64,000 nt of DNA from Diatrype stigma (GCA_022225965.2 JAKJXP020000083.1:124001-188000); one strand, 5' to 3'. Shown: positions 49,130-60,434, counted from the first letter of the stretch. Made by a program: numbers and translations. Notes: generated by a model from the letters alone, not told the origin.

Positions 49130-50530
49130 CTATGTGGCATATAGTGTCAGTGAGTGACCTGTCGCTACGAGCTTTGGCATCAGGGCCTTGAGCGGATGGC
49201 CCGAACAGACGTGATAGAGAACACGGGGGGAAACAACTCACTGGTGCCGCACAAGTCACACGTCCACCATTTCCTCTCACGAATGCGTCCACAGAACGAG
49301 CACTGCCAAGTCTGTGGCACAGGATCCGCCGCGTGAGACGCCGACGACGAAGTTCTCCGCGGTAGCTCAACCGAGCTTGATGACACCGTGCGGGTGTTTT
49401 CGTCATCCGATTCGGTGAGATCGATGACTGTTCGTGGGTTCTTGGATGACTTCTCTGCCAGGTCTCTAGTCGCGTTATCACCCCGCTCAGTACCACAAGC
49501 ATCGCAGCACAAGTAGCTGAATGGATTCTCGAGTGTGCATATCTCACAAGTCCAAACCGCTGGCCTGGCCTGGCTTTCTTTCTCAGTCTCTCCCCTGATA
49601 GTACCTGGTGGTGGCGATGGTGGTACTTGGTTTGCTCTTGGTCGCTCGTGTGCAATGTCACTACCACCTCTATTGCCTGCTGGGTTGCTTGCAGTGGGCG
49701 GCACGTAGGCTTCACCGTACTTGGCTTTCTCATCTTCCTGGACGAGCTCCCAGAGAGCCTGGGCGATGGCAGCTTCGTTTGCGGCATCCTCTTCGGCCTG
49801 TGTCCGGAACCCATTCCTAGTGGCTGTGTCTGCAATCTCGCGGATCACCTCTTGCGTCTGGTTGTCGTTCGCGCAACCTCGCAAAGTCCTGTTGCGTCGT
49901 TCGGCGGCATTGGCAATTACTCGTCTAATGTCCTGGCCTGGGCGAATAGGAGCACCCCCAAGCCGTTGGCCAGAACCTGCAGCAAGCGTGCGACGCTTCT
50001 CTGCGGCAGCCCGGGCCATTCGACGGGCTTCGTCCTTTGGCACCCTCCTGCCACCAAGGCGATGGCCCGCGGACAAGAATCCTTCTCCAGTGTAACCCTT
50101 CATGACAAGTGCTTCGTGCTCTTCCCGTAGTTGGTTCCATAGTGCATGGAACTTGGCGTCGTGAGGGCCGTGGACATTATGGGCTAGCTCGTGGAGCATG
50201 GTATCCGTGACTTGTTCTACAGGAAGAAACTGGTTGCGATCACCTGGATATCGAAGCCGAAGGCATATCTGCTGGCCAGCACCAACGTTTAGTCCTGTAA
50301 CCAAGGTTAATAGCTACATCATATCAACCGTCGTATGTTCGGATGAAATAACCTAGGAGGTTCTGCTGCTCGGGATAAAATTCCGCAAGCTGTCGGACCT
50401 TCCACCCTCTTGCCCTCATAAGGGGCTTTACGAGGGAGGCGACTTTCTTCAACGTATGCAGCGCATCCTTGGCTCGCGGGAAGTCTGCTAAGTGAGTGTA
50501 TGAAAGGACGAGAGCATCGATTTCCGCCAT
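49130..50530 (-). CDS. WSS1: WSS1/SPRTN-like DNA-protein crosslink protease (WLM domain)
   Basis: Nuclear metalloprotease that degrades proteins covalently trapped on DNA, acting with SUMO and Cdc48. Exons 50530-50353, 50294-49242 and probably 49158-49130 give about 419 residues. The WLM domain fills residues 1-130: LSYTHL, ARGWKVRQLAEFYPEQQNLLGLNVG, LRLRYPGD and the zinc site HELAHNVHGPH with H94, E95, H98 and H104, then MKGYTGEGFLSAGHRLGG. The C-terminal half is disordered with two RanBP2-type zinc fingers (WTCEICTLENPF...CCDACG and WQCSFCGRI...WTCDLCG) and a SUMO-interaction motif, VIDLTESDDE, between them. Intron 1 has an unusual donor, gttatt, but splicing there restores the conserved NLLGLNVG. 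The last exon is short and its acceptor uncertain. The start at 50530 matches other fungal proteins (MAE-x-DAL). Confidence 0.9.
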
Positions 50531-52184
50531 AGTCGAACACAATCGGATGGAAGGTAATGGTGGGGTTCAATGATGGGTAAAGGGGGCGAGCCCCAGCTTC
50601 CTGAACCAGTTTTGTGAACCAGCTTTCTGGGCCAGCTTCCTGAAGATACCCCCAGGTAAGAAATCGCACATAAATCTCAAGCAACCAAAAGGAAGGCAGA
50701 TCTGTTGCGTCCATCCATATCTATTAAAAGCTTTAAAAACCGAACGTTGTGAACGTCAGCCAACTTAGGCATCAAGAAGATTGCGAATGCAATTATAAAT
50801 CAGTCTTTGAAGCTGTCCCGCCGCCGCCACCGACGAACCGGGCTGAAGATCACAGAATTGCAAAGAACTGGAAGTTGAATAAAAGAGCGGATATATGCAT
50901 GGTCTAGGTTGGATTCCTCATCTTATTCAGTTATACGATCAGATAACGGGCAAACGTCTTGATTCTACATACCTGTAACCTGTACCTGTACCTGTATCTC
51001 CTACCTACCACTTATATATACTTCTAAGTTATAAGTCCAGGCTCTCACTCACTACATACTCCAACCAAGGCCATCTTGTCTTGGTTCTGAGTCTTCTGAG
51101 TCTTCTGAGTCGTCTGAATCTTCTCTGTCTTCTGACTGGAATTTACGTTGTCTCCTCAACAAGCAAACTTGTTAAACGTGAACAAGCGCAAGTCATACCC
51201 CGCAGCAATCATATATCAAGGTACCTACTCAAAGATCCCTTTAGATGAAGAACTACCCTGCCGGTATCATGAATGGCCTCAATAAGCCTTTCATGCATCA
51301 CTCTGCCCCATTTGTGTAACTTGCTGTAAAGAGTGAATGACTGTTTCGCGAATCATCACAAGGGGCCATTTACTCGCAGGAAAGGCAGCATTCTCAATCA
51401 CACCCACTCATCTGCATACAGCACCCTGAGGGCCTACAAGCTACCTATAGGTAGGTAGTACAGGGTTTCTAATCTGATCGGAATCCTATAGGCTGACAGG
51501 GGTTCCGAATTCCCGAGCTCCCGCCTAGATTTATGACGACCTCCCCCCTGCTGCCTGCCCCTGGCACAGCGGGGGGGGGGCTCTCCAGTTCTGTACAGCT
51601 CGGCATTGGTGCATGTGCTCGGAGTCATCTGAGCAATACCGGGCTTTACTATGTACAGCAAACCACCAGCTCCTCTATCTGGCTCTATATAAGTGCTGGA
51701 ATTGCCTCGTCAGATGGGTCTTCCTGCATGTTCCAGTAGCGACGTGCCGTTGTCCGCAAAGCGCGGGTCACAGGCGGCAACATCGGCCGGATTGGCTGTG
51801 AAGCCCCCCCCCAAAATCGCCATGACTTGGCAAGCTGGGAGAGGAGCAGCGACGCCGCTCAGCCTGGTCAGTTGTGGGCATCTCTCGTGAAGCGCATGGG
51901 ATGGGGTCCACACCACACCGCATCGAAACGTCTCCAACTTTGACGTCGTTCCAATGTTCTCGTGACTTTCGCTTACTTCCAACTGTAAATCAGAGTAGAA
52001 CGGATATATATGCTCTGGGGCGTGCAGCCCACTTAGACAGGCCAGGCGAATCAACATATGTATTTCCGTCGTCTACACTTTTTCTTCAATTATATCAACA
52101 GGACTGTCGTTGTCGCTCGTTGCCGTCGCTCGTTGCCGTCGCTCGTTGTTGTCGCTGCCACGGCCGCAGGCAGGCTGATTCGGA
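50531..52184. promoter_or_regulatory. Divergent intergenic region WSS1 / alpha-beta hydrolase
   Basis: About 1.65 kb with no credible gene. A ten-base G run lies near 51571-51580 and GAGTCTTCT repeats near 51085-51130. The stretch just before 52185 repeats GTTGCCGTCGCTC and is probably leader. Confidence 0.55.
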
Positions 52185-54153
52185 ATGTCGCCCGCCTCGG
52201 GTCGACCTGAGGAAGGACCCTCAAAGCCTGCCAAAATGGATCAGACCAAGTTCTTTGGGTCGCAGGTCGGTGGACAGTCCGTCATCAACTACGGCTATAC
52301 GGACATGCCTCTCAAGCTGTTGATTTGGGACACGCGATACTTTTTCGTATTTGCCTGGGCGCTGCCGTGGATCGTGTGGCCGATTCGACCCTGCGATGGA
52401 GGCGAGTTTGATGAGTTGGCGCCTACGCGCTCCAACATGTGGTGCATATTCGTGCACACGATTCTCGTGGTGCTTCAGACAGCCTTCATAATATCGCTAC
52501 CATGGGTGTTGCTATTCCCAGCGTGGGTGGTCATTGTGGGGATGGTCGTGTTCTTTGCTTGCAACTCGCTACTCTGTAGGGCCCTGAATGGAAGCACTAT
52601 CACTTACACCTCTGATCCCGAATTTGCGCCGGCTCTGGAAGAACATGAGCATGAACAATGGATTTTCATGAACGGCGTGGCTGCTGGGTGAGCCTCATAA
52701 CTTTCAGTAAGTGTGCAGGATATGGATCTGCTAACACGCCGCGCAGGGAGGCATGGCTCAAGAGCAACATCAATCGTCTTGCTCTGACCTTCAAGCGGCC
52801 GATCATCGGCGTCCATAACCAGACGGCTGGCATTATCTTCGACGTGGTGGAATGTCTCGTCCAGCGGAACTTCGGGTTCGCAACGCGGGATGTTCGCGAA
52901 GCATACAAGATTGTGAAGGACAAACTATACAATCCCAAGTACACCAAGGTCATCTTTATCCTGCACTCGCAGGGTGGGATCGAGGGCGGCCTGGTCCTGG
53001 ACTGGCTCCTTCAGGAGCTCCCGCAAAATCTGCTCGCGAAGCTGGAGGTCTACACGTTCGGCAACGCCGCGAACCATTTCAACAATCCTCACCGACATGC
53101 CGAGAGTCAGGAGCTAGAGGAAAGGAGCCCTTGCAGCCGGGTGAATGTCGACGTTCCCGAGACCGTTGCAGAAGTGCCAATTACCCACTCGCCGGTCGAA
53201 CTGCGAATGACGCCTGCATGGTCTAGGCAACCGACACAGCCAGACCAGCTCAGCAATGGCCATGCCCATGAACAGAATCCCGCTCCGAGCACAGCGAACT
53301 CGGACGGGCAGAGTAGCACAAGGCGCAGTAGGAAGGTCAGCGTCGTGCCGGCCTCAGATCGCGCTATCGGGCACGTAGAGCACTATGCGCATACGACAGA
53401 CTTTGTAGCCCTCTGGGGCGTGCTGCACTTCGTGACGACCGAGCGAACGTCGCCGCAGCTGCCACGCTTTATCGGGCGCGTCTTCAGCCGAACGTCATCA
53501 TTAGGTGGCCATCAGGTAAGCAAGCATCTGGAGCGTCCCACGTCTCACCCTACGGCTTGTTCTCGGAGCTTTTGGCTCCAGTCTCAGGTCAAAATCACGC
53601 TTCACACTTCATTGATTCCAGCCTCTATGTTGCCCCCTTTGCTTCCGGGAAGCCCCCAAGATGTGCTTCCAGGACAAGGATGATCTTTGGATATATATAA
53701 ATATATGTATATAGTGTTATCTTGCTGACCTCCGATGCGTGTGTGGTATTGCTACCTATCTAGTTCTCGCAGCACTACCTGAACGGCATGTTCCCGCTGG
53801 CCCGGGACGCGGAGACGGGGCGGTTCGTCGGCTGCGCCGAGTCCAACGAGTTCATGGACAGCGTGGTCGAGCCGGGGGCGCCCGGCTCGGAGGAGGAAGC
53901 CCTCCGCGAAGGCATCGAGAACAACCTGGCGCGGCTGCGCCAGGACAGCGAGCTCGAGGACGAGGACGGCGTCTCCGTCCGCGGCAGCTTCTACGAGGGC
54001 GACCGCTGGGACCGCATCCGCGACGGCAAGGTGCGCGTCAAGCACCTCAGCCGCCTGTGGCTGTACCGGAACGGCAGGAGCCCGCCGCCCGAGGCCGGAC
54101 CGAGGGGCCTGGGGCTGGGGCTGGATTGGGATAATAGGGTGGCTACGATGTGA
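52185..54153 (+). CDS. Membrane-anchored alpha/beta-hydrolase-fold protein of unknown substrate
   Basis: Three exons, 52185-52687, 52747-53515 and 53764-54153, join in frame to 553 residues. Two or three hydrophobic segments in the first 150 residues (YFFVFAWALPWIVWPI and a longer stretch around FIISLPWVLLFPAWVVIVGM) should anchor it in a membrane. The next part has VHNQTAGIIFDVVECLVQRNF, and then an alpha/beta-hydrolase core with VIFILHSQGGIEGG, where S242 lies in an H-S-Q-G-G nucleophile elbow. Asp in HTTDFVALWGVLHF and His in GGHQFSQHYLNGMFPL are candidate remaining triad residues. A Ser/Arg-rich insertion separates the elbow from these. The C-terminus is acidic, then LSRLWLYRNG. Lipase or esterase activity is possible but unproven. 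The start may be 52185 or the Met codon at 52236. I do not know a named family. Confidence 0.8.
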
Positions 54154-54635
54154 GCCAAGTTGTCTGAGCGGGATGGGTGCAGTACCATGTGGAGGAAAGC
54201 CTGTACAGCTATAGAGAAGGTTTGCGGTCTGTCAGTATAAAGAGTCAAATGCGCTGGTAATCTGGGTACAGTGGTTAGAGATGACAGGCGAGATAATAAT
54301 GTCTTTTTTGGAGCAACCTTGCTAGTACCATTGAGCCCACAAGGAGGCCAGAGATGATTTGAATAATACAATGATTACTTTTCCGACGTGATGGCAAATT
54401 CTATCATGTCCACGTTCAGTATATTTGTATAAAAACATGAAGTCCGACTCCAAGACCAGTATTTTGAACAAGATACGTACCGAGGTAACTAGATCGACAC
54501 CCACATACGTCAAGAGAAGCCAGCTTCATCCCTCTCTTCCCAACACTTCACAGCCAGCCTAGCAGTAATACGACCAATCAACCGACTCGAATTATTGAAA
54601 AAGAAGTCCGACAACCTCATGATGACGACGCGGTC
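54154..54635. other. Intergenic region
   Basis: Short stretch between two plus-strand genes. No open frame with motifs. The promoter and leader of the phosphoesterase gene must lie here. Confidence 0.55.
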
Positions 54636-55376
54636 ATGGCGGCAAAGCGGGGTCCTAGTCCTGAATTGATCCCGAATCCGTTCATCAAGAAGCGCAATCT
54701 GGAATGGGCCATCGAGCTACCTGGGGACGAGAAAAAGGCAGACTGGGACGAGTATTATAATGCCAACCACGAAGACAGACTAGCAACTGCAGAAGAACCA
54801 GAACGTGCAGCAATAATACATGGAGACTCGCGCCCCGCCACCGCCACCGCCACCGCTGCGGTCGAGGCGGGAGAGGCTCGCGTGGACGACCACCTGGAAC
54901 GCTTCAGCCGGACCCTGGCCGAAGCGACCCTCGCGCCGTTCCCGCCGGGTGCGCCGCGCCTGCCGGTATCGCGCTACCGCGCCCTGTACGCGGCGAGCTC
55001 CGGCAGCGCCCGGGGCGCACACTTCGTCGTGCACCAGCACGACCACCCCGTCGCCGGCACGCACTACGACCTCCGGTTGCAGATTAACGAGACGAGCAGC
55101 GCATCTTGGGCCCTCAGTTAGTCGCCTCCCTCTCTTCTTGGCTTCCCCCTTCTCACCTGATTTTCGGACGCTTCATGATTACGGGGACATGCCTATTCTT
55201 CCCAGGCTACTTTTTCGATGCAAAAGAGCGAACGCAACAGGAAACGATGGATTACTAACTACGGGCATGACTTACGGCAGTGTACGGGTTGCCGGGTGAT
55301 CCGAACAGCAAGCGGCTGAACCGGAATGCGACAGAGACGAGGGTGCACTGTTTATGGGTAAGACACAACCGTGCCG

Positions 55377-55415
<39 letters not shown>

Positions 55416-56432
55416 CTTCTCACCAGACCTCAATCTCGACAAGGAAACTAACGTCTACACCCTCATTCCAGAACCATCTCATCGAAACCGCCTCCATGGC
55501 GACCGGCTCCCTCCTCATCTGGGACACCGGGACCTACACCGTACTCCCCAGCAAGGACACCGACGACGGCAAGGCACCAGCCGCGGACCCCGACTCACAG
55601 GAATCGGCCTCGCCATCACCTCCTCCTCCTTCTTCTGCTGCTGCCAACCCCAAACCGGGGCCTACAGAGCAGGAGAAGCTCCACCGCGCCTTCCAGGCGC
55701 GCAAGATCCGCGTCCAGCTGCACGGCAGCCGGCTGCCCCCCAACTACGTGCTGAACCTGCGGCTCACGCGGGACGAGGACGCGGCCGGCCGGGCGCGCAG
55801 CCTGCGCGAGCCAACCAAGCCCCGGCGGCGGCGGAGAGGAGGGGGAGGTGGTGGAGCAGCAGGAGCAATGGCTACGAAGAAGGAAGAAGGCAGCGCAGCA
55901 GCAGACCTCCTCTTCTGACGACGAGGATGGAGATCAAGAAGACGCCGATGATGTCGTAACCGCCCCTGCTTCAGAGGAAGGAGAAGAAGGGGGAGGAGGG
56001 AGCATCTCGGCGATGGAGCGCGAGATCCGCGAGCTCGAGGACGACCAGGTGCGCCGGACCAACGCGTACCCGGGGGCCGCCAACACGGCGGGCAGCGTGC
56101 ACCAGCGCCGGTGGTACCTGTCGCTGGACCGGGAGGCGTGCGGGTTCGCGAGGCGGCATCGCAGAGGTGGCGGGATCGTCTGGGAACCGAACGATGACGC
56201 CATGGCCCTATTGCAGCAACCGTTGAGGCGGGACAATGATGGTGATGGCGCCCATACGGGGGAGGAGGAGGTTGTTGGTGATAAGAGTAAGAAGCTTAGC
56301 TTCCCTTTCTACGTCCGGGGCGTCGAGGCCGAGCGCAGCGTCGTCACGGGCCGCCGGGGCGCCGATGTGCTGCGGGACGAGGGCGTCGTCGGCTACGTGT
56401 CGCGGAAGGGTTGGCGCCCCGTTTTGAATTAG
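54636..56432 (+). CDS. LigD-type DNA 3'-phosphoesterase domain protein with an apparent frame break
   Basis: Relative of the 3'-phosphoesterase (PE) module of bacterial DNA ligase D, which trims 3'-phosphate or ribonucleotide ends in break repair. Exons 54636-55116, 55281-55357 and 55472-56432. N-terminal residues PNPFIKKRNLEWAIELPGDEKKA precede a disordered part. The PE core follows: HFVVHQHDHPVAGTHYDLRLQI, SWALMYGLPGDPNSKRLNRNATETRVHCLWNHLIE, and TGSLLIWDTGTYTVL. These fit the conserved His/Asp metal-site pattern and the IWD-x-G motif. After LRLTRDEDAAGRARS and a run of Arg codons near 55825 the frame ends at a stop at 55918. The next frame, about 55830-56432, carries on with ELEDDQVRRTNAYPGA, RRWYLSLDREACGF and a typical end VSRKGWRPVLN. 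The three-exon length is 3n+1, so one extra base in the Arg/Gly-codon tract explains it. Real mutation or assembly error cannot be told apart. Confidence 0.82.
55382..55413. repeat. (TA)n microsatellite in intron 2 of the phosphoesterase gene
   Basis: About 16 uninterrupted TA/AT dinucleotides within the 114-nt intron 55358-55471. Confidence 0.9.
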
Positions 56433-57036
56433 CCGGAGAACGCCGTTCGTTTGCTTTATTACCTGAGACCTAGGCAGCGAGCTGCTTATTGCGGTGTCAC
56501 GCTGGGCGTAGGATGCCCGTGTCTTCGGGATAGCGCAAGCATGATGGCATATACTCGTAGACAGACGTATAACTTCCAACGGCAACTCAGTGCATACGCC
56601 CCCCGAATACGGCGCTGCTCAACCAGATGAAGCTCGGACAGTCATAGTTGATACCTAACCTAGCGATGTTGCTCTTCTCAACGTCTGATATCCTGGATCG
56701 TAACACCTTTGCCAAAGAACCCCCTCCCTGGGTCGGTAATTTAGGCGTGCCTAGGCTGCCGTGTAAGGACGGTAGCGAGCCGATAAAGTCAAAGAGGTAT
56801 CTAATAAATACACCAGCGGTGCGCAAGGACCATAGATCATACACAATAATGAAATATGCAATATGAATGCCGTTTGATCCGTCCCAGACGCCTAGCCCAA
56901 GTCCTCATCATCATTAGTGGATTCCTTTTCTTTCTTTCCTGGTCCAAATCACATCATACTATCCCCTTTCCTTCCAAAACCCTACAAACCAAACGTGAAT
57001 CGCTATATATCGGCGCTGCCCCGTTCTCGACCGTGC
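56433..57036. other. Intergenic region between convergent genes
   Basis: 3' flanks of the phosphoesterase and zinc-ribbon genes. No gene or repeat seen. Confidence 0.6.
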
Positions 57037-57560
57037 TCATGCATATCTCATCGGCTGGTGGCCCGGCGGCGGGGCCTGCAGTGGTGGCGACACGCCCTGA
57101 GGCGGCGGCGGCGGCGGCGCACCACCACCACCACCGCCGCCGCCGCCCTGGCCCCATCCTTGCGGCGGCCCCCCGTGGTTCTGCATGGGCAGATTATTGT
57201 TGCCGCCGTCATGCTTCTGGTTCAGGACGTCGGGTCGGTTCTCGAGCGGCTGGGCGAAGTTGCAGATGTGGCAGATGACGTCGTGGTAGCCCTTGAAGGA
57301 CAGAGGAAGAACAGGCTGCCCGGGCGCAAAGGCCATCCGTGTTAGCGCATTTGCGTTGCTGCCAACCTGCCTCAAGTAACCCGCAGGAAAGGGAGGGGAG
57401 GGGAGGGGGCCCTTACGATAAAGCAGAATGTGAACCATGGATTGCTCTTGATGACGCGCCCGGAGTAGTTGCCGCAGTTATGGCACTGGCAGATGACGCC
57501 CTCGTAGCCCTCGACTTCCTTGCGGAAGGTGTGCTCGCCGCACGTGAATACAAAACACAT
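57037..57560 (-). CDS. Small fungal zinc-ribbon protein with Pro/Gly-rich tail
   Basis: Two exons, 57560-57417 and 57315-57037, with a 101-nt intron, give 140 residues. The N-terminal 70 residues form a zinc-ribbon-type domain: ICQCHNCGNYSGRVIKSNPWFTFCFI in the first exon, then PVLPLSFKGYHDVICHICNFAQPLE in the second. The two CxxC pairs around the hydrophobic FTFCFIPVLPLS segment are the mark of a widespread fungal zinc-ribbon family (zinc-ribbon_15 type). The rest is a low-complexity tail of Asn, Gly and Pro (QGWGQGG, poly-Gly, poly-Pro). The role is not known to me; the hydrophobic middle may sit on a membrane as in LITAF-like proteins, which is inference. Confidence 0.85.
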
Positions 57561-58716
57561 CGTAGATAGTAATGCTCGGCTCCGAGTAGCAGGCAGTGGG
57601 ATATGTATTATTTGTTCAGGTTCTGGTTCTCGTAGGTATGCGTATAGATCTGGGGAACACGTAACTAGGAAGCGCGCAAAGTAGGACGGATGGGCTTTCT
57701 TAGTTCGCGGTAAAGGATTGATGCGCGAACATGTAGAGGTAGTCTAGGTATCGGAGGTCAATGGGGAAATGAGATATCATTAAAGTTTATGCGATTTGAG
57801 GAAACGTCTGCTGTGACTCCAGGATAGTTCCTCGGATAGTTCTGTCTATATATATAGGCCCAGTATATATGTTACCTATACGAAGTCGGCTGACAGTGAC
57901 GGGAAAGGGCGAGAAAATCGTTCTGTTCTACGATAGGCTTCAGATCTAGAGATGCGCGTCCATGGGGCTGTGTAGGTCAGGTACATACAAATGTAGGGAT
58001 GCCTCAATGCAAGCTTGGAACTGCCTATTTCACTGCCTGCTTCCCACGATCATTACCTGACAGCACCTGCAGTACCTACCTAAGCTATAATAGCCTTGCA
58101 GGCAAGTGGCGAGGTGGGTCACCTCAGCTCTTGGCAGGAAGCTATCGGCAGTACCTATACTTCGTACTGAGCCAGCTAGCCAACTTGGGGCTTCTAGGGC
58201 TTTTAGCATGTGCTATGTTGCAGGGTCCTTCAGAATGACATTATCAACATCAAGCTTGTATCAAGTCCAGACAAGTCCAGATCCTAAATAACAAAGTGCA
58301 GTTTTCCAAGTATGAATCGAGAATGACTGCTGCTCCGTGGCGCCGACCTGTAAGTTCGCTAATGGCAGTTTAGGTGCTTAGTGCTTAGTGCTTTAGTGCT
58401 ACAGAAGTGCCGCCTGCATAACCCCACCACAGGTGCAGTTAGGTACCTTTTTTCTAGGTAGGTAGGTACATACCGTACCCACCAAAAAGCTCTTTACCTC
58501 CAGTACTTCGTACATACATGTAGGATTTCGATACTGAACTTCCACCCAACATCATAAGGTAAATTCACGAAGCATGAGGTGACCGGTGACCTCTACCTGC
58601 GACAGCGGTGTAATATAACTCCACCTCACATCGTCACCTATCCATCCCGCACTCGCGATGCACATGTCCCGGCGGCCACGACCTCAACCCCGACCCCGAC
58701 CACGACCACGATCACG
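57561..58716. promoter_or_regulatory. Divergent intergenic region zinc-ribbon gene / RPP1
   Basis: About 1.15 kb with no gene. A CTAGGTAGGTAGGTAC run lies near 58454-58469. CGACC/CCACGACC repeats are just before the RPP1 start codon. Confidence 0.55.
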
Positions 58717-59748
58717 ATGCTGTACGACCTCAACATCGCCTGGTCGCCCTCGACCAGCGCCGCCGAGCTCGAGCGCACCCTGAAATTCAGCAAGACCCTG
58801 GGCTACGACGTCGTCGCCCTGAACCACACCATCACCCCGCCCATCCCGTCGCAGGTCGTCAACCCGCTACCCAAATTTCCCGCCCCTTCCAACAACGACA
58901 ACAAACTACTACCCACGGTGCTCCACCGCGCAACGCTCATCCTCAGCGACCCGAGCGCCGCGCACCGGCTCCCGCAGATCGCCGCGGCCTACGACATCGT
59001 CGCGGTGCGGCCGACGTCGGAGCGGGAGTTCGCGTCGGCGTGCCTCAGCACCTCGGCCGAGGCCGCGTCCCTGATCTCGCTCGACCTGGCGCAGCGGTTC
59101 CCGTTCCACTTCCGCCCGAAGCCGTGCATGGCGGCCGTGCACCGCGGCGTGCGCTTCGAGGTGTGCTACGCGCCCTGTCTCAGCCCCGGCTCCGGCCCCG
59201 GCCCCGGATCCGGGGCCGACGCCCGCGCCCGCGCCGCTTTCATCGGCAACGTGGTGGAGCTCGTGCGCGCCACGCGCGGCCGCGGCCTGGTCCTGAGCAG
59301 CGGCGCGCGCGCCGCCCTGGGGCTCCGCGCCCCCGCCGACGTCGTCAACCTCTTCGCCGTGTGGGGGCTCGGCAGCGAGCGCGGTCTCGAAGGGCTCGGC
59401 GTGCTGCCGCGCGGCGTCGTCGTCAACGAGGGCCTCCGGCGGAGCGGGTTCCGGGGCGTGGTGGATATCGTCGGCGTGGCGGAGAGGGACGGAACGGAAG
59501 GAGCGGCGAAAGAGACGGCAAAAAACAATGCAGCGAATAAGAACGAGAATAAAGGCAACAAGAACAACAAGAACAAGAACAAGAATAATAATAACAACCA
59601 GAACAAGAGGAAGATGGGACAGGAGAGCGGTGGTGGTGGCGGTGGCGGTCTCGAGGGAGACGATAAGCTGCCGAATAGGGGGCAGGCTAAGAAGATGAAG
59701 GCTGCTCCGCAGAAGGGTCCAGCCGCAGAGGATGATAAGACCGCATGA
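58717..59748 (+). CDS. RPP1: RNase P/MRP protein subunit p30 (Rpp30)
   Basis: Protein subunit shared by RNase P (tRNA 5' processing) and RNase MRP (rRNA processing) in the nucleus and nucleolus. Single exon, 343 residues. The start MLYDLNIAWSP is the typical beginning of fungal Rpp30. The fold is a TIM-barrel-like domain with LGYDVVALNHTI, LPQIAAAYDIVAVRP, LISLDLAQRFPFHFRPKP, VHRGVRFEVCYAP, GRGLVLSSGARAALGLRAPADVVNLFAVWGL and VVVNEGLRRSGFRGVV. The C-terminal 75 residues are disordered, with an unusual Asn/Lys run (KNKNKNNNNNQNKRK) then poly-Gly and a basic end. An in-frame upstream Met at 58579 would add 46 unrelated residues; 58717 is preferred. Confidence 0.93.
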   Translation: MLYDLNIAWSPSTSAAELERTLKFSKTLGYDVVALNHTITPPIPSQVVNPLPKFPAPSNNDNKLLPTVLHRATLILSDPSAAHRLPQIAAAYDIVAVRPTSEREFASACLSTSAEAASLISLDLAQRFPFHFRPKPCMAAVHRGVRFEVCYAPCLSPGSGPGPGSGADARARAAFIGNVVELVRATRGRGLVLSSGARAALGLRAPADVVNLFAVWGLGSERGLEGLGVLPRGVVVNEGLRRSGFRGVVDIVGVAERDGTEGAAKETAKNNAANKNENKGNKNNKNKNKNNNNNQNKRKMGQESGGGGGGGLEGDDKLPNRGQAKKMKAAPQKGPAAEDDKTA

Positions 59749-60434
59749 ATGTGGCTGTCGGTACATATGGCGAATGACAGCGAGGCGGCGTTGGAAGGGA
59801 CCAAAATTAACACCTAGAAAGACAGAAGATACCCCGGAATATACTTTTCAAAAAAAGCTTCAGATAGTCCAAGCGAGTCTCCTTCCCTACGGTGCCAAAG
59901 TGACAGGTTCGAGTACTCCTGCCGTGCATAGGGAGTCGGGCAAGGCGAGGAGAGAAGAAGAGAAAACCGGAAGCGGGATAGATATCAAGTTACTACCAGA
60001 CCTCCACAGGGACGATGGTGCCCTCCGAATCCATGGTTCCATTGAAGTGAATTTATGTAAAAAGAATATGTACATTCCTCGACGAATAACTAAACATCCA
60101 AAACACGCCAGCCAAAGAAGGATAAAATAAATATAAGACCCAAACAAGGTTATGAAACCACGAAAAGGAATTAGTTAGCAACAAAATCTATAGGTAGAGC
60201 TAATACGTGTTTGCGTTTGCTTCGTGGCTCGGGTTTCACTTTCACATCTTTGTCTTTCCCTTCCATCCCTCCCTCTTCCCTCCCTCTCATTGCAACATCC
60301 CACATACATGCTCCTTGGCCAACTCCCTTAACCACTCCAGACAATCATTGACCAGGCCACGCCATCCCCCACCTCCACCGCACATGGCCTAGGCAGGAAA
60401 GGGAACTCGTCGCAGTCGTCGCCGCTGTCTTCCT
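59749..60434. other. Intergenic region between convergent genes
   Basis: 3' flanks of RPP1 and the Ser/Thr-rich protein gene. No gene seen. Confidence 0.6.

Noticed and set aside
49110..49835. Minus-strand open frame of 241 codons overlapping WSS1
   Set aside because: Out of frame with the zinc-finger and SUMO-motif reading; no domain.
58909..59813. Two long minus-strand open frames over RPP1
   Set aside because: Antisense shadows; one is mostly Leu/Pro/Ser repeats produced by the Asn/Lys and Gly codon runs of RPP1.
59890..59930. Possible tRNA B-box (GGTTCGAGTAC)
   Set aside because: The flanking bases cannot form a 5-bp T-stem around the loop, and no A-box or acceptor stem is present.
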